64,000 bases of DNA from Notospermus geniculatus. Lineage: Eukaryota; Nemertea; Pilidiophora; Heteronemertea; Lineidae. The stretch covers positions 503,080-567,079 of the forward strand of contig NMRB01000082.1 in the NCBI GenBank assembly GCA_002633025.1. The letters run 5' to 3'. The notes beneath the pieces are model-generated. The model was not told the origin of the DNA and searched no databases. It was given only the letters and a program-made list of their open reading frames with translations. The translations under genes and the position numbers were made by a program. Position 1 is the stretch's first letter, and every line of letters begins with the position of its first letter. Shown here in pieces: positions 51,499 to 58,955 of the stretch.

Positions 51499-54400
51499 AT
51501 GACCAAAAACAATATGATTCCCGATCTTAGTGATCGGGAACCATAATAATCACGTTTTTAACAAATGTACTTCTGCTTCCACACGGAATTTTCTCGAAAA
51601 ACTCGTATAATGAACTCTGCTAAAAAGTAATGTCTGTATCACGTGACTACATAAATCTGTTACTAGTACCTTCACGCTAAACCTGTAAAATAAGTCAGAC
51701 GATCAAGAACTTACTTTTGACACATTTTCGATGTCTATGACTGTACACGTAAGCCCCGGTACATTCTGAAAGGATGTAGAAGTTACATGAAGTGTATGTA
51801 ATTATTTTCACAGATATCTGCTCTTAATAATCACATGTTTTTGAACAACTGTACAGTATTTCTGCTTCCAAGCAGAATTATCTCGTAAACCACGTATAAT
51901 AGAATAGTCGAAAAAGATACGTGTATTCTATCAACATGTAGGACCTACTCGGAACGCATTTCCTTCCGTTAAATCTCTGATCAACGCGGCATACTGAAAA
52001 AAAAAACGATTCCTTGTTATGTGATGCTTGGCATCCGTGACTCGTTGGATCACGTATCACCGTATTAGCCCGATTGGTTTTGAACAATGATGAAAGTGGC
52101 CAAAGACCTTGCAAACACATGCAGTGACGTTCGAAATAGTGGCCATGACTTGTATTGTCGGAAAAATATGTTTTAGTATGGCTACATCTCAGGAGTCTCA
52201 GAAAAAAATTATTTGCTTCATGGCATGTAGATTGTTAGCATCACTTTATTTTCTGGAGTATATTCTGATGCAAATAACTGGGCCACCATCGATTAAGGGT
52301 CACCAAGGTCATTTATTAATCTTAAATCTCTCTAAAAACGTGCATGTATTTCTCTTGAGATTCAAAAGCTTTGGGACATTGACAACTTACTGGGAACACA
52401 TCTCCGTCCGTTGAATTTTTGACCGCGGGGACATCCTGTAAAAAATGGGCATGGAATTACCAAAAGAATGCCGGCAGCACGAAGTACTTTTTAAAAATGT
52501 GATTGTTACATGTATGTTATGGATGCGAGACATCCTTGACTCGTTGGATCATGGATCACCCCGGCCAATAATAAAAGTGACGGCAACAAGCAAGGGTTAT
52601 TTTGGGCTATATGTTCTCTACCACTCGCGAATTTCCAATACAAAACCACAATAAAGACGATGCGCCAGTCAAAAAAACTATTCTGTTAAGCCCTAGTCAC
52701 ATATCCACTCCGGGGCCCGTACGACGAGTAAAAACAGACATTTTGGCCAATTTCTACGGTGCCCAGTTTGATCCAGCCTACTTTCCGTCTATCTATTGAG
52801 GCGATTTCGGCATGATTCATCTTAGATCCGAGTTTCAGTCTCTAAAATCCGCGGCAAGCCGCTGGGTGGGGAAAATCGTACGGAGCCCGGTGCATTTGTG
52901 ACCTAGGCTTTAGTAATGACCCCACGTGAAATGAAATTTGTTCATCGTGTTGACTGTAATCATAAATAGATCTATTTATGCTGTAATGGAGCCTCATCAC
53001 CGGAGCCTCTGCAGCAACACTGTCCTGTGGATGGAAGACGAAGTGATAGAAAGCAGACTGATGATGATGTGTCTGATCTCAAGACTACGGAAACCACTCA
53101 CCTTCCAATAACTGCATTCTTGTAAACAAAATACATGTACATGTACTAATTAGAGCCAGTACTTACTTATGACGCATCTTCGTAATCTAAAATCGAATAC
53201 CCAAGGCCTGCGACATTCTGAAACGATGCAGAGGTAATATTATACTTTCTGTTTTTTGCAATGACTCGTTTATGAAAAGCAATCGTAAAGGATCGCAAAT
53301 GAATCATGAACTCGTCAAAGCCGGTGGATCACCCGCATTAAAACGACACTTTTTTAGTCCTTTTCTCTACAAACAAATATGACCTAATCTCGTAAAATAT
53401 TCAGTGAACCTGTAAAATAAGTCAAACGACCGAGAACTAATTACTTTTGACACACTTTCGATGTCTATGACTATACACGTAAGCACCGGTACATCCTGAA
53501 AGGATGTAGAAGTCATGTAATAAGTTTATCACATATCTGCTGCCAATAATCACATGTTTTTGACAAATGTACTTCTGCGTACACACAGCTGAATTTTCTC
53601 GGAAAACACCAACCGGTATAATGAACTCTGCTAAAAAGTAATGTCTGTATCAGTTGATTGCATAAATCTGTTACCTTCACGCTAAACCTGTAAAATAAGT
53701 CAAACGACCCAGAACTTACTTTTGACACATTTTCGATATCTATGACTGTACACGTAAGCCCCGGTACATCCTGAAATGATAGAAGTCATGTAATAAGTTT
53801 AACAGATATCTGCTGGCAATAATCACATGTTTTTAACAAATGTACTTTTGCTTCCACACGGAATTTTCTCGAAAAACTCGTATGAACTCTGCTAAAAAGC
53901 AATGTCTGTATCACGTGTACATAAATCTGTTACCTTCACGCTACACCTGTAAAATAAGTCATATGATTCAGAACTTACTTTTGACACATTTTCGATGTCT
54001 ATGACTATACACGTAAGCCCCGGTACATTCTGAAAGGATGTAGAAGTTACATGAAGTGTATGTAATTATTTTCACAGATATCTGCTCTTAATAATCAGAT
54101 GTTTTTAAACAACTCTACAGTATTTCTGCTTCCAAGCAGAATTATCTCGTAAACCACGTATAATAGAATAGTTGAAAAAGATACATGTATTCTATCAACA
54201 TGTATAAGACCTACTCGGAACGCATGTCCTTCCGTTAAATCTCTGATCAACGCGGCATACTGAAAAAAAAAGATTTCTTGTTATGTGATGCGTGGCATCC
54301 GTGACTCGTTGGATCACGTATCACCGTATTAGCCCGATTGGTTTTGAACAATGATGAAAGTGGCCAAAGACCTTGCAAACACAGTGACGTTCGAAATAGT

Positions 54401-57400
54401 GGTCATGACTTGTATTGTCGGAAAAATATGTTTTAGTATGGCTACATCTCAGGAGTCTCAGAAAAAAATTATTTGCTTTATGGCATGTAGATTGTTAGCA
54501 TCACTTTATTTTCTGGAGTATATTCTGATGCAAATAACTGGGCCACCATCGATTAAGGGTCACCAAGGCCATTTATTAATCTTAAATCTCTCTAAAAACG
54601 TGGATGTATTTCTCTTGAGATTCAAAAGCTTTGGGACATTGACAACTTACTGGGAACACATTTCCGTCCGTTGAATTTTTGACCGCGGGGACATCCTGTA
54701 AAAAATGGGCATGGAATTACCAAAACAATGCAGGCAGCATGAAATACTTTTAAAAATGTGATTGTTATGTTATGCGAGACATCCTTGACTCGTTGGATCA
54801 CGGATCACCCCGGCCAATAATAAAAGTGACGGCAACAAGCAAGGGTTATTTTGGGCTATATGTTCTCTACCACTCGCGATTTTCCAATACAAGACCACAA
54901 TAAAGACGATGCGCGTGTCAAAAAAACTATTCTGTTAGTAATGACCCCGCGTGAAATGAAATTTGTTCATCGTATTGACTGTAATCATAAATAGATCTAT
55001 TTATGCTGTAGTGGAGCCTCATCAACGGAGCCTCTGCAGCAACACTGTCCTGTGGATGGAAGACGAAGTGATAGAAAGCAGACTGATGATGATGTGTCTG
55101 ATCTCAAGACTACGGAAACCACTCACCTTCCAATAACTGCATTCTTGTAAACAAAATACATGTTCATGTACTAATTAGAGCCAGTACTTACTTATGACGC
55201 ATTTTCGTAATCTAAAATCGAATACCCAAGGCCTGCGACATCCTGAAATGATGCAGAGGTAATATTGTATTTTCTGCTTTTTGCAATGACTCGTTTATGA
55301 AAAGCAATCGTAAAGGATCGCAAATCAATCATGAACTCGTCAAAGCCGGTGGATGACCCGCATTAAAACGACACGTTTTTAGTCCTTTGCTCAGCAAACA
55401 AATAAGACCTAATCTCGTAAAATATTCAGTGAACATGACTACTCTGCGGCAATCGTTGAAAGAAGGCGTTCCTTTTTCTGCGCGCATATTACATGTATGT
55501 TCTCAAGTGACATACATAGTTTACCTACTTGGGACGCATTTTTGTCCGTCAAACCTCTCACCAGTGCGGCAAACTGAAAATGAATATCACCGTTTTCTGT
55601 AATGTTTGATGCGTGGCGACTCTTGGATCACATATGCATGTACCACGGTTTGTTTAATATTACAAATGTATTACCTCATCGTTGGTTATGTACAGCGATG
55701 AAATCATCTTCGTCCTTCGGAAAACAGAGTCCACAACAAATACATGTACATGTAGCACCTGTAGGCCTACCACAGTCTGTGGCCTGGACTCCGAGTCACA
55801 ATGCAGTGGTACGAGACGCTTCGCCACTACATGGCTCGGGTGTATGAAGTCTACAACGACCGATTTAGTGGTAATACCACTAATCGGTAACTGTCTTTTT
55901 GGCTGCTTTGTAAAAAGCAGCCAAAAAGACAGTGATACCCCCGTCACACTAGAGGAAGAATGAGCAGGAATGCCGTCGGAATGACAATTCGTAGTCCATT
56001 CCTCGACAATCGAAGTGCATTCTAAAAATTCTGACTGGATTCCGACTGCGTTCGTAATGTTCCGGCCCATTCCTGTGGTCTGCCGGAATGTTTTGCACAT
56101 GTTCAAAATTATCGAGGTGCATTCCGAGTGGAGAAATATCGAACAGCATTCGAAGTGTATTCCATCTGCATTCTTACTGCGTTCTAAATAGTCCGACGGC
56201 CTTCCAACAGCATTTGAAACATTCCGATCGCATTCGAAGGACAATCCAGTCTATTCCTGCCAGTTGAGCTCAGACTCATGAAAATTGCAGCCTGTCGGGC
56301 ACCATTCTTGTGAAATTCCTGTTACAATCGAAGAACATTCCAAGCGCGTTTTTTGTATTCGAGAGGCATTCTTCGTGAATTCTACCCATATTCTGCAGCC
56401 ATTCTGCGGGATTTCTGACCAAATTCGAGGTGAATTCGAGCTGCGTTCCAAGTATTTGAAGTGCATTCTTATTCTCTCCCGAATCCAGTTCGAATTTTGC
56501 AAATTTGTCATTCCGGCTGGTTCTGCTTGATTCCTGCTGATTCGAACTAAGTGTGACGGGGGTATTACAAATCACATGCAAGAACATGTGCCATGTGTAC
56601 AATGTCGTTTTGATTGAATACTAGCTCGATTTTTCAGGAGTAGGCCTATAGTCTCTGATACAAGTAACTGAGCCACATTGAATAAAATTTATCAAGGTCC
56701 ATACAAGCTAATACAGAAAAAGCCAGTCTTTGTCCGGGCTTATTCTGCTTCCATTACAAGATGTCCGTGTTTAATAAGTCCGGTTCTAAATAATTGCGGA
56801 TCTGTTAAGCTCGGATAGCATAGCCGAGTATACTCCGAATCTAAATTAGATGCGGATCAACACCCGCCGGTGTTTTCTCAAGTGGAATGGCAAAAAGTCC
56901 GGGTATATTTTGTAGTATTGTTCGGCTACAGGTGGCTTAAGATCGCTTGCGACATTGCGCATGCTCAAAAACACCAGAACAATACGCGGTTCACTCCACG
57001 TATCGCCATCTGTAGCCGAACTTACCAACCTCAAATCCAGTAGTGGAAGCGCAAGCCGAGAAATATATATCCGGTCGTATTTATGTGCGGATAGACACCG
57101 GTACGGACATAAAAGCTGTAATGGAAGCGCAGCTTGATCGCTAACACTTTACTCTGAAGAGAACGAAAACCTTGGGATACAGGGTCATATGAATAAACAC
57201 TAGTAAATGCTTTTACCTGGATTTGCAGTACAAATAAACTATCCTGTACAAATCTGGGCCCATGTTCCCGAAGCAATCGTTAGGTTAACGATGTCGTTAA
57301 AACTGGTAAAATGCATAGCGTAACGACATCGTTAACCTTACGACGGCTTCGGGAACATGGCTCCTGAAGTATAAAGCATTCGCTAGGTTTTTATTCATGT

Positions 57401-57880
57401 CACCCATTGACAACTTACTCCGTACACATCGATAACCGAAAGCTCTATAGCCAGGGGGACATCGTATTCCTGTAAATAAGCAGGCATGAGAATGCTGAAA
57501 TAACGCCGCCCTAGCTCGGAGTATACTCGTACTCTGATACACTAAGTAATGATCGAGCCACCATCAATTAAGGATAATCAAGGCCCATACGTATATATGA
57601 CGTATAAATCATATACATCTCTCAAGACGTACTGTATGTATTCCTCTTGAGATTCAGAAAGCTTTTGGAACATGATTGTATCATGATGGTACGCGCGAGG
57701 TCACCAATCCACGTAGTGATCGCGCTCAACGTAGTCAATGATGGCATGCTGTCATACTTTACAATGATGTAAGAAAAGAAATTATTCGTACTTACTGTGT
57801 CCCCCGTAAGGTATCCGGCCGTCACTGCCGATCAAGACGATGCTGACAAGCAGACATAAAGTCAAGATTCGTATCGCCAT
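31140..57880 (-). CDS. Giant secreted protein: signal peptide, two-Cys mini-module array, VWD-C8-TIL-EGF cassettes
   Basis: A 26.7 kb gene read from a signal-peptide ATG (57880) to TGA (31140-31142). In transcript order: signal exon, 28 mini-exons (45 or 51 bp, all phase 1-1), VWD (two exons), C8, TIL and EGF-like exons, two mini-exons, a gap-truncated VWD exon, C8, TIL, EGF, two mini-exons, a full VWD-C8-TIL-EGF set, and two Cys-rich terminal exons; about 49 exons in all. All borders are GT-AG with matching phases, except where the n at 37477 removes VWD sequence. VWD-C8-TIL units are known from von Willebrand factor, gel-forming mucins, zonadhesin and IgGFc-binding protein, where they drive disulphide-linked assembly outside the cell. 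Such a role is inferred here. No CTCK knot or Pro/Thr/Ser mucin region was seen. Parts are detailed in the entries below. It could be two merged genes, but phases and the single signal peptide favour one. Confidence 0.8.
31890..34542 (-). CDS. 3'-most VWD-C8-TIL-EGF cassette
   Basis: Exons in order: VWD part 1 34289-34542 (254 bp, CCCRGSGDPHY, then the start of the VWD fold), VWD part 2 33504-33823 (320 bp, CGLVVTYTHWCLVTC and EGICGNCNGDRRDDL), C8 32826-33130 (305 bp, CGFIKWKFGPFKTC-type motif, VCSNLGAFAEAC), TIL 32326-32537 (212 bp, CEPSC...CQCRRGYFRLGNRCV), EGF-like 31890-32076 (187 bp, CHKYAYCQVVRGRYTCVC and GYMGNGFHC). Phases 0,2,1,0,1 join cleanly. VWD carries the GNCNGDxxDD calcium-site type motif. 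This is the only cassette that is complete and uninterrupted without an internal duplication. Confidence 0.88.
34660..34832. mobile_element. Foldback MITE in the lower cassette intron
   Basis: Arms TTTTCTGTCGAAAG/TTGCTGTCAGAT and ATCTGACAGCAA/TTTTCGACAGAAAA. It is absent from the matching intron near 37615, which is otherwise alike. Confidence 0.75.
34856..35161 (-). CDS. Linker mini-exons (V then R type) before the last VWD
   Basis: 35117-35161 (45 bp, CRIDQKFKGGKCVP) and 34856-34906 (51 bp, CHRPWIFDFRLRRCV-type), both phase 1-1. The same V-R pair precedes each VWD exon in the gene. Confidence 0.85.
35404..37061 (-). CDS. Middle cassette: C8, TIL and EGF-like exons without VWD
   Basis: C8 36757-37061 (305 bp, CGFIGSKHGPFKTC, VCSNVGAFAEAC), TIL 36040-36251 (212 bp, CEPSCYRQKIPRSC, CQCKNGYFRLGNKCV), EGF-like 35404-35590 (187 bp). 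Exons and introns are almost the same as 38166-39940. The VWD exons that should precede the C8 are missing at the gap, so this set is either a redundant haplotype copy or a true third cassette broken by the gap. At about 35826-35852 an extra fragment of the TIL exon 3' end with its donor has been duplicated into the intron. Confidence 0.8.
37477..37477. other. Single-n assembly gap inside a VWD exon
   Basis: The n truncates the VWD exon to its right. The sequence to its left (37140-37476) is unrelated to the expected exon. Confidence 0.95.
37478..37932 (-). CDS. Mini-exon pair and gap-truncated VWD exon
   Basis: 37888-37932 (V type, CRIDQKYNGRKCVP), 37636-37686 (R type, CSRPWIFDFRLRRCV), then the first 60 bases of a VWD exon (37478-37537, CCCRGSGDPHYGQFDKR). 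The exon sequence matches the upper VWD exon (41112-41365), while its flanking intron matches the lower one (34289-34542). Confidence 0.8.
38166..39940 (-). CDS. Upper cassette: C8, TIL and EGF-like exons
   Basis: C8 39636-39940 (CGFIGSKHGPFKTC, CVFDVCFFSKQRT), TIL 38591-38802 (CQCKNGYFRLGNNCV, ending at DGQHIN with a GTAAGT donor), EGF-like 38166-38352 (CRVVRGRYSCVC, GSRGNGFVC). A CACTGTTAG-type MITE interrupts the C8-TIL intron. Confidence 0.88.
38847..39179. mobile_element. CACTGTTAG-ended MITE, second copy
   Basis: Ends CACTGTTAGAAAT and ATTTCTAACAGTG with many CTGTAAAATTAC words inside. The matching intron at about 36288 reads CACGTGATAGGCTACG with no insert. No clear target duplication. 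Confidence 0.8.
40140..40705 (-). CDS. VWD second exon with an in-frame 243 bp internal duplication
   Basis: 566 bp exon, phase 0 in and 2 out. Two tandem copies of an 81-codon unit (40424-40666 and 40181-40423) each carry KIYYFYNRLFKVVV, CGLVV, THWCLVTCIDASLGNKVEG and ICGNCNGNRRDDLIPKGG. The equivalent exon at 33504-33823 has one. The copies differ at only a few bases, so the duplication is recent. The result is a VWD domain with its C-terminal half doubled. Confidence 0.88.
41112..41365 (-). CDS. VWD first exon (upper cassette)
   Basis: 254 bp, phase 1 in and 0 out. It begins QCCCRGSGDPHYGQFDKRM and runs through KCKYVFTKLKDRYK and VVLGRNHRVSYIGLVDV. GDPHY is the classic VWD opening motif. 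Confidence 0.9.
41502..42033 (-). CDS. Mini-exons V and R preceding the upper VWD
   Basis: 41989-42033 (ICRIHQRFNGKKCVP) and 41502-41552 (RCRRPWVFDFRLRRCVR), phase 1-1, GT-AG. Confidence 0.87.
41694..41817. mobile_element. Foldback MITE, GGGCCGTATTCATA ends
   Basis: Inverted arms GGGCCGTATTCATA/GTTTAAGAC and GTCTTAAACAC/TGAAAACGGCCC, separated by a short loop with ACGCGTGT/ACACGCGT. Confidence 0.75.
43349..43390 (-). pseudogene. Decayed P-type mini-exon
   Basis: The acceptor and start (CTGTAAATAAG; ICPRGQR) are kept, but the donor has been lost (CAACTCGATG where live copies have CAACTTACTC). It is probably skipped. Confidence 0.65.
43424..43547. mobile_element. Foldback MITE, GGGCCCATATTCATAAAACC ends
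   Basis: Left arm GGCCCATATTCATAAAACCT, right arm AGGTTTTATGAATATGGCCC, with inner pairing AGTTGGCTGCTA/TAGCAGCCAACT. Confidence 0.85.
43873..45553 (-). CDS. Two P-type mini-exons
   Basis: 45509-45553 (KCPRGQRFNGRGCVP) and 43873-43917 (KCPRGRKFNGH-type, ending CV), 45 bp each, phase 1-1. The intron between them holds two TIR elements and the n at 44536. Confidence 0.82.
44075..44230. mobile_element. TIR element, CAGGAGCGGATCCA / CTGGATCCGCCCCTG, 5 bp target duplication
   Basis: Flanked by CCACT on both sides. Paralogous introns (near 49060, 52625 and 54875) read CTACCACTCGCG with no insert, giving a clean empty site. Confidence 0.82.
44536..44536. other. Single-n assembly gap in an intron
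   Basis: The sequence to the left is the duplicated intron seen at 48.9-49.2 kb; the sequence to the right is unrelated up to about 44860. Confidence 0.95.
45101..45356. mobile_element. TIR element, CAGGGCCGGATCCAGG / TGGATCCGGGCCTG
   Basis: Flanked by CATTG on both sides, a 5 bp duplication like the element at 44075. Interior is G/C-rich, non-coding. Confidence 0.82.
45365..45494. mobile_element. Foldback MITE
   Basis: Arms GTTTTCGCAATGCCCCCGAA/ACGCCAACGCGAAC and GTTCGCGTTGGCGTTTCGGG/GGCTTTGCGAAAAC. It ends 15 bp from the mini-exon at 45509. Confidence 0.85.
46034..46916 (-). CDS. Four tandem T-type mini-exons at about 275 bp spacing
   Basis: 46866-46916, 46581-46631, 46307-46357, 46034-46084, each 51 bp, phase 1-1, encoding RCTGAYVYSHRHRKCVK with at most one or two changes. 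The flanking introns are repeated with them (words TAATATCTGTATCACGTGAC and CAAATGTACTTCTGCG). Confidence 0.88.
47887..49421 (-). CDS. Mini-exon supercassette 3: R, P, V, T, T
   Basis: 49371-49421 (R), 48823-48867 (P, RCPRGQKFNGRRCVP-type), 48381-48425 (V, ICRVDQRFNGRKCVP), 48158-48208 (T), 47887-47937 (T). All phase 1-1 with GT-AG borders. Confidence 0.87.
49176..49228 (-). pseudogene. VWD exon remnant with in-frame stop (array copy 3)
   Basis: The acceptor (CCATCCACAG) and phase match the live VWD exon. It reads QCCCRGSVDEAPLQHK then TAG. Identical length and stop occur at 52972-53024 and 54997-55049. It follows an R mini-exon, as the real VWD exon does. Confidence 0.75.
49680..53217 (-). 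CDS. Mini-exon supercassette 2: R, P, V, T x4
   Basis: 53167-53217 (R), 52391-52435 (P), 51949-51993 (V), 51715-51765, 50225-50275, 49998-50048 and 49680-49730 (T). All 45 or 51 bp and phase 1-1. Two mobile elements (50329-51546 and 52689-52909) have entered its introns. Confidence 0.87.
50329..51546. mobile_element. Helitron/Helentron-like (pearl/DINE-type) non-autonomous element
   Basis: By comparison with sister introns (CTGCCAATAATCACATG), a 1.2 kb insert lies between two bases with no target duplication. It has a terminal hairpin GACATTGTAAATGTC near one end, subterminal inverted words TATGGTTCCCGAT and ATCGGGAACCATA, a 20 bp minisatellite (50387-50520), three core repeats of about 128 bp starting TTGACCTTGACCTTGA (50574-50965) and a (CA)n tract (51449-51498). 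Confidence 0.7.
52689..52909. mobile_element. PIF/Harbinger-type MITE with TTA target duplication
   Basis: Ends AGCCCTAGTCACA and TGTGACCTAGGCT, flanked by TTA. Sister introns near 49112 and 54935 read CTGTTAGTAATGACC with a single TTA, so the empty site is seen directly. Confidence 0.88.
52972..53024 (-). pseudogene. VWD exon remnant with in-frame stop (array copy 2)
   Basis: Same 53 bp segment as at 49176; it keeps RGSGD before diverging to EAPLQHK and TAG. Confidence 0.75.
53445..55242 (-). CDS. Mini-exon supercassette 1: R, P, V, T x3
   Basis: 55192-55242 (R, RCRRPWVFDFRLRKCVI), 54651-54695 (P), 54215-54259 (V, ICRVDQRFNGRTCVP), 53979-54029, 53720-53770 and 53445-53495 (T). The last T exon has a weaker donor, GTAATT in place of GTAAGT. 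Confidence 0.87.
54997..55049 (-). pseudogene. VWD exon remnant with in-frame stop (array copy 1)
   Basis: Same 53 bp remnant, acceptor kept, stop TAG at 54997-54999. Confidence 0.75.
55529..57469 (-). CDS. First two mini-exons after the signal peptide
   Basis: 57419-57469 (51 bp, RIRCPPGYRAFGYRCVR) and 55529-55573 (45 bp, ICRTGERFDGQKCVP), phase 1-1. The first has P-type spacing (C-x10-C) but is 51 bp, so it may be the least derived module. Confidence 0.85.
55890..55933. repeat. Perfect hairpin, 20 bp arms
   Basis: ACTGTCTTTTTGGCTGCTTT, loop GTAA, then the exact complement. It abuts the element at 55936. Confidence 0.85.
55936..56565. mobile_element. TIR element with ATACCCCCGTCACACTA ends
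   Basis: The right end is TAGTGTGACGGGGGTAT with a one-base shift in the arm. The interior is packed with GGAATG/CATTCC and ATTCGAA words in both orientations. 630 bp, non-coding. Confidence 0.82.
56744..57131. mobile_element. Foldback element, TGCTTCCATTACA ends
   Basis: TTCTGCTTCCATTACA pairs with TGTAATGGAAGCGCAG. Inside, TTCGGCTACAGGTGGC pairs with GCCATCTGTAGCCGAA. Confidence 0.65.
57255..57364. mobile_element. Foldback MITE near the 5' end of the gene
   Basis: CATGTTCCCGAAGC/GTTAACGATGTCGTTA pairs with TAACGACATCGTTAAC/GCTTCGGGAACATG. Confidence 0.82.
57796..57880 (-). CDS. Signal-peptide exon of the giant secreted protein
   Basis: ATG at 57880. It encodes MAIRILTLCLLVSIVLIGSD, a typical signal peptide (basic n-region, Leu-rich core), then GRIPYGGH and a phase 1 GTAAGT donor that fits all following mini-exons. 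I chose this ATG because it is the only one giving a leader joined in phase to the array. Confidence 0.82.
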
Positions 57881-58665
57881 CGTGCAAAAAGTGGACAATT
57901 CCCGAGGAAATGTCAGACACGACCGCCCGCACTGTTTCGAAGATGTCTCCGGTCCGAAATCAGACTGGAAACTGGTGGGCTGAGTTGAAGTGACGAGATC
58001 TCATTATTCTGATTCTAATCGTTGCCAAGCCCATGAGACCACAACAAAAAAAACACGTGTTACCGTCATCAAGGGACGGCTTCAAAACGAGGCTCTCTCT
58101 CAGCTGTCACTTCCAGGCCTAGCATTTACTTGTAAAGCCACTTTACACGCCAAAACCAACATGTAAATCGAACTTTGAGGTTTAAGTTTGACGAGTGGCG
58201 CAGGTTTGGCGCCCGTCACCTTGGTACTGTGTCTCAGCCGAAAGCCATTTTTCAGAATGATCAGTGAATTTCATTGACAACGAGGGTTTTTCCGGGTGTT
58301 CCGGTTTCCTCCTTCATGACCCCATAAACTCAATAACGCAGTATTTCACATTTGCTCGTATTTTGTTACGTGTTAAATTTTCATGCACCAAACCTGGAGA
58401 CGGTCACATGAAATAAAGGGAAACATTTTTTAAACAAGCACACGTGATCGTAAGCACTTATCGTATGTGCATCGAAAACACACTAAAATAGAAATTACAG
58501 TGGAACCTCGGTAAGTGGACCACCCACGGGACTGGAGCAAGTGGTCCACTTAGGTGAGGTGGTCCCGTTACCGAAATTTGTCAGACTCGGACAAAATGTC
58601 AAATGCATGTATGTATAGATCTATGACAGTGCATTCGTGCCAAAACCTAAAGAACACTGTAAATG
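57881..58665. other. 5' flank of the secreted-protein gene; no other gene seen
   Basis: Presumed 5' UTR and promoter of the minus-strand gene. No TATA box recognised. A CAGTGGAACCTCGGTAAGTGG fragment at about 58498 resembles the end of the Tigger-like element at 3459. Confidence 0.4.
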
Positions 58666-58955
58666 CCCTACTAAAAAAATCTCTGTAGGGTGTGACAGGG
58701 TGTTCTTGGGTGCTCTAGGGTATTCTTGGGTGTTCTTGGGTAGACTGTTTCAAAATACCCATTGAGCAAAGGGTGTTCTAGGGTATCTTTAGGGTGTTCT
58801 AGAGTATCTCTGGAGTACCCGGACAACCCTACAGGTACCCTAGAACACCCTTCACTCAATGGGTATTTTGAAACAGTCTACCCAAGAACACCCAAGAATA
58901 CCCTAGAGCACCCAAGAACACCCTGTCACACCCTACAGAGATTTTTCTAGTAGGG
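58666..58955. repeat. Almost perfect 290 bp palindrome with GGGTGTTCT repeats
   Basis: CCCTACTA...AATCTCTGTAGGGTGTGACAG on the left pairs with CTGTCACACCCTACAGAGATT...TAGTAGGG on the right. Within each arm GGGTGTTCTTGGG/GGGTATTCTTGG words repeat. Both strands give the same short open frame, an effect of the palindrome and not a gene. Confidence 0.9.

Noticed and set aside
48541-54674. Conserved plus-strand frames of about 101 codons at 48541, 52109 and 54351
   Set aside because: Similarity only reflects the duplicated introns; they run antisense across the P-type mini-exons and match no family.
46034-55242. CRISPR array, because of regularly spaced short repeats
   Set aside because: The repeated units are splice-bordered coding exons plus introns in a eukaryotic gene, not short repeats with unique spacers.
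58671-58950. Two overlapping opposite-strand proteins rich in NTLEHP-type repeats
   Set aside because: They are mirror images produced by the palindrome; no start context or splice sites.
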